From DATLYT01 sp035574455 (GTDB lineage: Bacteria; Bacteroidota; Ignavibacteria; UBA10030): 11,274 bases of DNA. Both the position numbers and the translations under genes were made by a program. Where the stretch lies: positions 1 through 11,274 of the forward strand of contig DATLYT010000017.1 of the NCBI GenBank assembly GCA_035574455.1, given 5' to 3'. This document shows positions 6,704 through 11,274 of this stretch, in pieces; the first letter of the stretch is position 1; every line of letters begins with the position of its first letter. The notes beneath the pieces were generated by a model. The model saw only the letters and a list, made by a program, of their open reading frames with translations. It did not search any database and was not told the origin of the DNA.

Positions 6704-7202
6704 CGACACGACCCTGCAATAGCAATTCGATTACTTCCCGAACAGCTCCCTCCCCGCCCCTTCGTTTGCAGACATAATGGACCTTCTTCCTGACCATCGG
6801 CACGGCATTGGCAGGAGCGGCGGAGAAACCGACCCGTTCGATCAGCGGCAAATCAAGCTCATCATCACCGATATGCGCGATCTGATCGTCGGAGAGCTGG
6901 TATTTCGCTTTGACCTTCTCGTACGCCGTAATCTTGTCGTCGAAATTCTGATACACATCGACGATGCCCAACTCGTCTGCCCGGCGTTGCACCATCTTGG
7001 AGTTGCCGCCGGTAATAATGCCCACTCTTACTCCTTGCTTCTGAAGCTTGACGATCCCATAGCCATCCTGAATGTGAAACTTCTTAAATCGATCCCCCGA
7101 CTCTGCAATATACACTCCCCCGTCCGTCATCACACCATCGACATCGAGCAGCAACAGCTTGATCTTTTGGAGTTGAGATCGTTGGAGTCGTTTTCGCGTC
7201 AA
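6690..7202 (-). CDS. kdsC: 3-deoxy-D-manno-octulosonate 8-phosphate phosphatase (HAD, C0 type)
   Basis: Hydrolyses Kdo 8-phosphate to Kdo and phosphate, releasing the sugar for CMP activation. The 170-aa size fits the small cap-less HAD phosphatases of the KdsC/YrbI group, which work as tetramers. Motif I is LLLLDVDGVMTDG (16-28) with nucleophile D20 and acid/base D22. Motif II is IITGGNS (62-68), motif III is K90 in FDDKITAY, and motif IV is IGDDELDLP (111-119). The typical KdsC insertion FHIQDGYGI (42-50) and the C-terminal RRGGEGAVREVIELLL (148-162), which reaches into the neighbouring active site, are also present. The start is a TTG at 7202: no ATG or GTG is available in frame before motif I, and GAGG lies at 7207-7210, only 4 nt before it. 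It begins 20 nt after the kdsA stop. Confidence 0.93.
   Translation of the reverse strand: MTRKRLQRSQLQKIKLLLLDVDGVMTDGGVYIAESGDRFKKFHIQDGYGIVKLQKQGVRVGIITGGNSKMVQRRADELGIVDVYQNFDDKITAYEKVKAKYQLSDDQIAHIGDDELDLPLIERVGFSAAPANAVPMVRKKVHYVCKRRGGEGAVREVIELLLQGRVDADW
6712..6715 (-). promoter_or_regulatory. Weak ribosome binding site deciding the start of the unknown 254-aa protein
   Basis: AGGG on the minus strand within the end of kdsC, 8 nt before the ATG at 6703. It is only 2 nt before the alternative GTG at 6709, so the ATG is preferred. Confidence 0.4.
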
Positions 7203-7222
7203 GAGTCCTCACAGAGATTATA

Positions 7223-8044
7223 TCAATCAAGAAATCGCTTCACCACCCGGTCGATTGCTACCACCTGCTTCACGAGGTCTTCGACGAGACTCAGCTTCAG
7301 CTGACTTGCGGCGTCGCTTAACGCCTTTGCCGGGTTAGGGTGCGTCTCGATAAACAGCGCGTCAATTCCCACCGCCACACCCGCACGGGCAATGGGAGCA
7401 ATGAACTCCGGCTGACCTCCGCTCGCTGTTCGTTCTCCTCCCGGAAGCTGAACCGAGTGCGTGGCATCCAGAACAACGGGATAGCCGGTCTTTCGCATGA
7501 TGGCGAGCGACCGCATATCGACCACGAGATTGTTGTAGCCGAACGTCGTGCCCCGCTCCGTCAGTAAGATCTGTTTGTTGCCTGTGGCTTCGACTTTGGC
7601 CGCCGCCTGTGCCATCTCATACGGAGAAAGAAATTGGCCCTTCTTGATGTTCACGACCTTTCCCGTCCGCCCGGCCGCCTGCAACAGCTCGGTTTGCCGG
7701 CAGAGGAAAGCCGGAATTTGCAGCACGTCTACAACTTCTGCCGCCATCGCCGCCTCATGCTGAGCATGAATGTCCGTGAGCACCGGAAGTCCGAACTCCT
7801 GTTTGACTTCCTGCAGAATAGCGAGCGCCTTCTGGTCGCCAATCGTCGCAAACGAACCGCCACTGGTGCGGTTTGCTTTCTTGTAGGATGACTTGAAAAT
7901 GAGCGGCACGCGGTACTTTCGAGTCACGCGCTGCAACGTCTCGGCCGTCTTGAGCACCATATCGCGGTTTTCGACCACGCAGGGTCCTGCAATCAAGACG
8001 AGCGGAGCGCCGTCGCCGAGCCGTATGTTTCCGACTTTCACCAC
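7223..8044 (-). CDS. kdsA: 3-deoxy-8-phosphooctulonate (Kdo8P) synthase, metal-dependent class
   Basis: Condenses arabinose 5-phosphate with PEP to Kdo 8-phosphate. Counting from the GTG at 8044 the protein is 273 aa, close to the usual 260-285. Motifs: LIAGPCVVE (17-25), FKSSYKKANRTS (50-61), LTDIH (89-93), IPAFLCRQTEL (110-120), KKGQFLSP (134-141), ERGTTFGYNNLVVDMRSL (163-180), DATHSVQLPGG (193-203) and ETHPNPAKALSD (233-244). C22, H196, E233 and D244 match the metal ligands of the Aquifex aeolicus enzyme with identical spacings (174, 37 and 11 residues), so this is the metal-dependent class; the metal-free class carries Asn at the Cys position. The frame continues to an ATG at 8134, but the extra 30 residues (rich in F, V and C) have no counterpart in the family and cover the predicted promoter, so GTG 8044 (or the adjacent GTG 8041) is preferred. 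No Shine-Dalgarno is visible. First gene of the leftward operon. Confidence 0.93.
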   Translation of the reverse strand: MVKVGNIRLGDGAPLVLIAGPCVVENRDMVLKTAETLQRVTRKYRVPLIFKSSYKKANRTSGGSFATIGDQKALAILQEVKQEFGLPVLTDIHAQHEAAMAAEVVDVLQIPAFLCRQTELLQAAGRTGKVVNIKKGQFLSPYEMAQAAAKVEATGNKQILLTERGTTFGYNNLVVDMRSLAIMRKTGYPVVLDATHSVQLPGGERTASGGQPEFIAPIARAGVAVGIDALFIETHPNPAKALSDAASQLKLSLVEDLVKQVVAIDRVVKRFLD

Positions 8045-8074
8045 GAGGTTCGATACAAAGAATTGAACGACGAC

Positions 8075-8103
8075 AACATACGAAAAAAAGGTGCAACAAT
8101 CAA
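8075..8103 (-). promoter_or_regulatory. Candidate sigma-70-like promoter for the kdsA-lptB operon
   Basis: On the minus strand, TTGATT (8098-8103), a 17-bp spacer, and TATGTT (8075-8080); each hexamer matches the consensus at 4 of 6 positions. The predicted transcript start is near 8068, giving a leader of about 24 nt before the kdsA GTG at 8044. Read by eye; not tested. Confidence 0.4.
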
Positions 8104-8104
8104 A

Positions 8105-8127
8105 AAACGCTTGTCTGACAGGCGTTT
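8105..8127. promoter_or_regulatory. 23-bp inverted repeat (candidate operator) between divergent genes
   Basis: Half-sites AAACGCTTGTC and GACAGGCGTTT flank a central T at 8116; 10 of 11 positions pair, the exception being 8111/8121. It lies one base from each of the two outward-facing candidate -35 elements. On the minus strand the right arm runs into six T, so a weak terminator or attenuator-like hairpin is an alternative reading, but no gene ends here on either strand. Confidence 0.5.
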
Positions 8128-8128
8128 C

Positions 8129-8157
8129 TTGCATCTCGGACGTTATTCACGTATTTT
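8129..8157 (+). promoter_or_regulatory. Candidate promoter for ispE operon
   Basis: TTGCAT (8129-8134), a 17-bp spacer, and TATTTT (8152-8157). Consensus matches are only 3/6 and 4/6. The expected start of transcription falls at about 8164-8165, the ispE ATG itself, which would make a leaderless or nearly leaderless mRNA. This fits the lack of any Shine-Dalgarno. Confidence 0.35.
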
Positions 8158-8164
8158 ACGCGCG

Positions 8165-9031
8165 ATGATACTTCGAGCATACGCTAAAATCAATCTCGGC
8201 TTGCAGATTCTTGCCAAGCGACCGGACGGTTATCACGAGATCGAAACGATTTTCCATCAAGTGAACCTGTTCGACGAGATCGAACTGATCCCGAACGATG
8301 AGGACATTCGACTGACCTGCGACAACCGGGATGTCCCTACCGACGAGAACAATCTCTGCATCAAAGCCGTGAAGCTGATGCAAGAGATCACCGGAGTGCG
8401 GGAGGGCGTCGACATTGTTCTGCGGAAGCGGATTCCGCTTGGCGCGGGACTTGGAGGAAGCAGCACCGACGCAGCCACCGTCCTTCAAGGACTGAAGAAA
8501 TTGTGGAACCTCGACATCTCTGCCAACGAACTTCGTTCGCTCTCTGCTACCCTCGGTTCCGATGTCCCCTTCTTCATCGATGGCGGGACGGCATACGCGA
8601 CGGGTCGGGGTGAAGTGTTAGAACCGTTCGAGCTCGAGGTGCCGTATTGGATTCTGCTTGTGACCCCGCCCGTCCACGTTTCGACGGCGTGGGCGTACGG
8701 CAACCTCGCGCTGAACCCCAATGTGCGGAGAGAGAATCTCAAAGCATTAGTGTCCGAGCACATGCAGAACCCTCGAGTGCTGGTGAACAAGCTCCGCAAT
8801 GACTTTGAGCCGTTGATTTTCCGACAGTTTCCCGAGGTGATGCGCGCCAAAGAGCTGCTCGTCCGCGGCGGCGCGGATTTCGCGCTGATGAGCGGGAGCG
8901 GGTCGTCCGTGTTCGGCTTCTTTAGCGATGCGGCATACGCAAAAGAGCTTGCCGAAGCGATTGCTCCCATGTATCGAACGTCGCTGACCGAGCCATTCTT
9001 TAAACCGGAACCACTTTTCCTCTCCGAATAA
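8165..9031 (+). CDS. ispE: 4-diphosphocytidyl-2-C-methyl-D-erythritol kinase
   Basis: GHMP-family kinase that phosphorylates the 2-hydroxyl of CDP-methylerythritol with ATP in the MEP (non-mevalonate) isoprenoid pathway. The 288-aa protein starts MILRAYAKINLGLQ, with the family-defining AKINLGL motif (7-13) including catalytic K8. Then come KRPDGYHEIETI (18-29), the glycine-rich ATP loop PLGAGLGGSSTDAA (91-104), GSDVPFF (131-137) with catalytic D133, GRGE (147-150), and the third GHMP motif LMSGSGSSVFG (241-251). The start at 8165 gives exactly the family N-terminus; the frame is open back to 8063, but that part is the divergent regulatory region. No Shine-Dalgarno precedes it. It ends 4 nt before the receptor gene, so the two are probably co-transcribed. 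Confidence 0.96.
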   Translation: MILRAYAKINLGLQILAKRPDGYHEIETIFHQVNLFDEIELIPNDEDIRLTCDNRDVPTDENNLCIKAVKLMQEITGVREGVDIVLRKRIPLGAGLGGSSTDAATVLQGLKKLWNLDISANELRSLSATLGSDVPFFIDGGTAYATGRGEVLEPFELEVPYWILLVTPPVHVSTAWAYGNLALNPNVRRENLKALVSEHMQNPRVLVNKLRNDFEPLIFRQFPEVMRAKELLVRGGADFALMSGSGSSVFGFFSDAAYAKELAEAIAPMYRTSLTEPFFKPEPLFLSE

Positions 9032-9035
9032 CCAC

Positions 9036-10949
9036 TTGACACGGCTCCTTTTCCTCGCTCTTTCTGCTCTCTTGATTGCCGTTCCGCTCTGTTCCCAGGA
9101 AACGACCGCCGCCGACACGACACAACAACGTGTGGCCGATTCACTCCGAGTTCGCTTCATCCCCTCGATGGGCAGTCTCACTCTGTCGCCGGACTCTTCC
9201 AGTGTTCTCCACCGCTCGCAATTTGTCTGGACGGAATCGAAGTATCTCGGCGACCTCATCTGGAGACTTCCGGGCTATCATCTCAGCGAGTTAGGCGAGG
9301 TGGGCAAGTTCAGCCACCTGAGAGCGTACGGGGTGGACTGGTGGAGTGTGCCGCTGATGATCGACGGCAGGCCGCTCAACGATCCTTACACCGGAGCGTT
9401 GAACTTGTATGATATTCCCTTAGAAGCGATCGAACAGATTGAGCCGTTGAGCGGATTGGATGCCCTCCTGTACGGAGGACAAGGAAACGCCATCAACCTT
9501 GTGACGCGACAATTCAACAACACGCGGCCGGTCACCAACATTCGCTACCTGCAGGGGGCATTCGAGTACAGTTTGTTGGATGGCTTTTTCGCGCAAAACA
9601 TCGCCCGGTCGACTAACGCGCTGCTCGGTTTTCAGCGACATGTGACCGATGGCCGGTTCGCCAATTCCGCCCTCGATTCCTGGCACATTCGAGGCAGAGT
9701 GCGTTACAATGTCTCCGAGCGATTCAATCTCGCCCTTACAGAATACTACAGCCGATCCGTCAACGGCATGAACGGCGGCATCGACCTAACACAGAGCCGA
9801 GACCCGTTCGACGAGATTACCGCCGTAGTACGCAATGCCGACGCGTCCGAGCGTGTCTCCCGCCACGACCTGACGCTCAACGGTATCGCCCGACTCTTTC
9901 GGGATTCGCTGAGCACGACGCAGTTCTCGATCTACTACTCAGACATCGAGCGGGAGTACACCGATGCACCACGAAATATCTCTGATACGTATGGCTCCAG
10001 GATGCTTGGCGGAAGGATCATCCAACAGCTTCGTAGCCGAACGCAGAACACAACGATTGGCTTCGATGCACAGAGAACGGAATGGAAGAGAAACGGTAGT
10101 GTACTTCTAGAGCCTGCCAGTAAGGCGGCACTCTTTGGCAAAACGGAACTCAGGTTTTCCGAGGTTCTCTTCCCCTCGGCCGCTGTACGAGCTGAGCGGA
10201 GTGGCAGCCAGGCAAGGCTCTCTTACGGAATCGGATTCGAGGGAAAGATTGGCGCTCATCTGATTTTTTCCGCGAACGTTGCCAGAACCTATCAACTTCC
10301 GACTACCCTCGTACCCGATAGAGGCGATACAACTTTTTCCTTCATCCCTTCTTCTGATAGGAAACAAACAACGAAAAACCTTGCGCTTGAGATTACCCTT
10401 GGTGAATTTGGATCAATACGAGTTCGTGGATTCGAGAAAGAGTTACCTGAAGGCGATCGCGTGTACTTCATTGACTCAAACGGCCGACCGTCCCCACTCG
10501 CCCCAAACGAAACAACAATTCGGGGCGCCACAGGCTTGTTCGTCTTCCGTTGGTGGAAGTTTGAAGGCATCACGTCCGGAATGTTCATCGAAACCAAAAG
10601 GTCATCAGCTTCGATATCAAACCTGCCGAAATGGACGTTCACAGGCGAATGGGCGTACCGCAACACTTTCTCCACGATCGCGGAAGTTCGGGCTGGTGTT
10701 CGGACTCGTTACGCCTCACGCCATCGGGGCGTACAGTTCTTTCCGCACACCTGGACGTACGGGGAGAGTTCAGGACCTGACATCGCCGCATCTTCACGAC
10801 TCGATTTCTTCACCGTTGCCAAAATCGGCGATGCGTTTATTTCTCTCGGCTGGGAAAACCTGTTGAACGAAAAATACATGACCGTCTCGGGTTATCCGAT
10901 GCCCGGTCGGACTTTTCGGCTCGGCGTCAACTGGCTGTTCATCGATTGA
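9036..10949 (+). CDS. TonB-dependent receptor (plug and beta-barrel outer-membrane protein)
   Basis: Predicted outer-membrane active transporter energised by TonB/ExbBD; the substrate is unknown. The 637-aa protein has a signal peptide (MTRLLFLALSALLIAVPLCSQ, residues 1-21). The plug domain spans about 60-160, with LGDLIWRLPGYHLSELGEVG (71-90), VPLMIDGRPLNDPYTG (105-120), LEAIEQIEPLSG (129-140) and LYGGQGNAINLVTR (145-158). A long barrel region of alternating strands follows, ending in LGWENLLNEKYMTV...GYPMPGRTFRLGVNWLFID, the usual TonB-receptor terminus. It lacks the N-terminal carboxypeptidase-like domain common in SusC-type Bacteroidota receptors, no SusD partner is nearby, and no clear TonB box was found. 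The start is a TTG at 9036, the only initiation codon that keeps the signal peptide, 4 nt after ispE and without a Shine-Dalgarno. Pairing with ispE is probably positional rather than functional. Confidence 0.85.
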   Translation: MTRLLFLALSALLIAVPLCSQETTAADTTQQRVADSLRVRFIPSMGSLTLSPDSSSVLHRSQFVWTESKYLGDLIWRLPGYHLSELGEVGKFSHLRAYGVDWWSVPLMIDGRPLNDPYTGALNLYDIPLEAIEQIEPLSGLDALLYGGQGNAINLVTRQFNNTRPVTNIRYLQGAFEYSLLDGFFAQNIARSTNALLGFQRHVTDGRFANSALDSWHIRGRVRYNVSERFNLALTEYYSRSVNGMNGGIDLTQSRDPFDEITAVVRNADASERVSRHDLTLNGIARLFRDSLSTTQFSIYYSDIEREYTDAPRNISDTYGSRMLGGRIIQQLRSRTQNTTIGFDAQRTEWKRNGSVLLEPASKAALFGKTELRFSEVLFPSAAVRAERSGSQARLSYGIGFEGKIGAHLIFSANVARTYQLPTTLVPDRGDTTFSFIPSSDRKQTTKNLALEITLGEFGSIRVRGFEKELPEGDRVYFIDSNGRPSPLAPNETTIRGATGLFVFRWWKFEGITSGMFIETKRSSASISNLPKWTFTGEWAYRNTFSTIAEVRAGVRTRYASRHRGVQFFPHTWTYGESSGPDIAASSRLDFFTVAKIGDAFISLGWENLLNEKYMTVSGYPMPGRTFRLGVNWLFID

Positions 10950-10951
10950 CC

Positions 10952-11274
10952 ATGACTCAACCAACAATTACCATCTTTGGAAGCTCGCGACCGGCAGAAG
11001 GCGATCCGCTCTATCAACTCGCGTACGACCTTGGCAAACGGTGCGCGCAGGCCGGCTGGACAATCTGCAACGGCGGATACGGCGGCATCATGGAAGCATC
11101 TGCACGCGGAGCAAAAGAAGCGGGCGGGTCAACCATCGGCGTCACCGTGAGCGCCTTTTCCCGACGCGCAAACAGGTGGATCGATAAGGAAATCCACATG
11201 CCAACGTTGAACGAGCGATTGATGAAGTTAGTGGAGCTCGGCGATGCATACGTGATCCTCAAAGGAGGCACAGG
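10952..11274 (+). CDS. LOG-family (lysine-decarboxylase-like) protein, 3' end cut by window
   Basis: Partial gene; 107 complete codons are present. The start MTQPTITIFGSSRP is the first Rossmann strand and loop of the LOG / TIGR00730-like fold. GGYGGIMEASARGAKEAGG (residues 42-60) is the family's glycine-rich GGxxGxMxA nucleotide-phosphate site. LGDAYVILKGGTG at the window edge corresponds to the LPGGxGTxxE catalytic motif, here with Lys in place of the usual Pro. Characterised relatives (LOG, YgdH/PpnN) cleave nucleoside monophosphates at the N-glycosidic bond, so a nucleotide 5'-monophosphate nucleosidase is likely. The 'lysine decarboxylase' name of the family is a misannotation. The ATG at 10952 comes 2 nt after the receptor stop, suggesting the same operon. 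Confidence 0.85.
   Translation, partial: MTQPTITIFGSSRPAEGDPLYQLAYDLGKRCAQAGWTICNGGYGGIMEASARGAKEAGGSTIGVTVSAFSRRANRWIDKEIHMPTLNERLMKLVELGDAYVILKGGT

Noticed and set aside
8045..8134. N-terminal extension of kdsA to the ATG at 8134
   Set aside because: The added 30 residues are hydrophobic and Cys/Phe-rich without family counterpart, and they cover the candidate promoter and half of the dyad. GTG 8044 gives the normal KdsA N-terminus and length.
8063..8164. Upstream start of ispE at 8063
   Set aside because: IspE family proteins begin right before the AKINLGL motif. The extra 34 residues translate the regulatory region.
8485..9144. 219-codon open frame on the minus strand opposite ispE
   Set aside because: Antisense to a strongly supported gene, Ser/Arg-rich composition typical of shadow frames, no recognisable domain.
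10279..10866. 195-codon plus-strand frame inside the receptor gene
   Set aside because: It overlaps the receptor barrel in another frame, has low-complexity Ser/Arg/Pro composition, and the receptor frame is intact to its typical C-terminus.
1..11274. Mobile elements, CRISPR arrays, tRNA or rRNA genes, defence systems
   Set aside because: No transposase or integrase motifs, regular spaced repeats or RNA-gene signatures were seen. The coding content is ordinary core metabolism and envelope biogenesis.

Overview
The window is a dense, chromosomal, housekeeping stretch from a Gram-negative (diderm) bacterium with lipopolysaccharide. It holds Kdo biosynthesis, the Lpt LPS-transport genes, a TonB-dependent receptor and the non-mevalonate isoprenoid kinase IspE. 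Several genes lack a Shine-Dalgarno sequence, LptC is a predicted lipoprotein, the LptA/OstA-like protein is unusually long, and the DAHP synthase is of the Thermotoga-like type Ib. Together these suggest the FCB superphylum (Bacteroidota / Chlorobiota / Ignavibacteriota-like lineages). That placement is inference; there is no rRNA or marker phylogeny here.

Layout. Positions 5-2286, minus strand: tyrA (prephenate dehydrogenase with an ACT domain) and aroF (DAHP synthase), the tyrosine-branch and entry enzymes of aromatic amino-acid synthesis. They are separated by a 167-bp gap that holds a GC-rich hairpin resembling a dispersed repeat. Positions 2344-8044, minus strand: a seven-gene cluster transcribed leftward, kdsA - kdsC - unknown 254-aa protein - kdsD - lptC - lptA/ostA-like - lptB. 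It makes Kdo 8-phosphate and Kdo and builds the bridge that carries finished LPS to the outer membrane. The junctions kdsD/lptC, lptC/lptA and lptA/lptB are all 4-bp ATGA overlaps. Positions 8045-8164: a divergent control region with two back-to-back candidate promoters and a 23-bp dyad exactly between their -35 elements. Positions 8165-11274, plus strand: ispE, a TonB-dependent receptor, and the start of a LOG-family protein cut by the window edge, with intergenic gaps of 4 and 2 bp, so probably one operon.

How they work together. KdsD makes arabinose 5-phosphate, KdsA condenses it with phosphoenolpyruvate (PEP), and KdsC dephosphorylates the product to Kdo. LptB drives extraction of LPS, and LptC and the LptA-like protein carry it across the periplasm. 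AroF and KdsA belong to the same PEP-aldose synthase superfamily and both keep a full Cys/His/Glu/Asp metal-binding set. No mobile element, CRISPR array, tRNA or rRNA was seen, and no gap between genes exceeds 300 bp. The most interesting unexplained items are the conserved-looking unknown gene inside the Kdo/Lpt operon and the symmetric divergent regulatory region.
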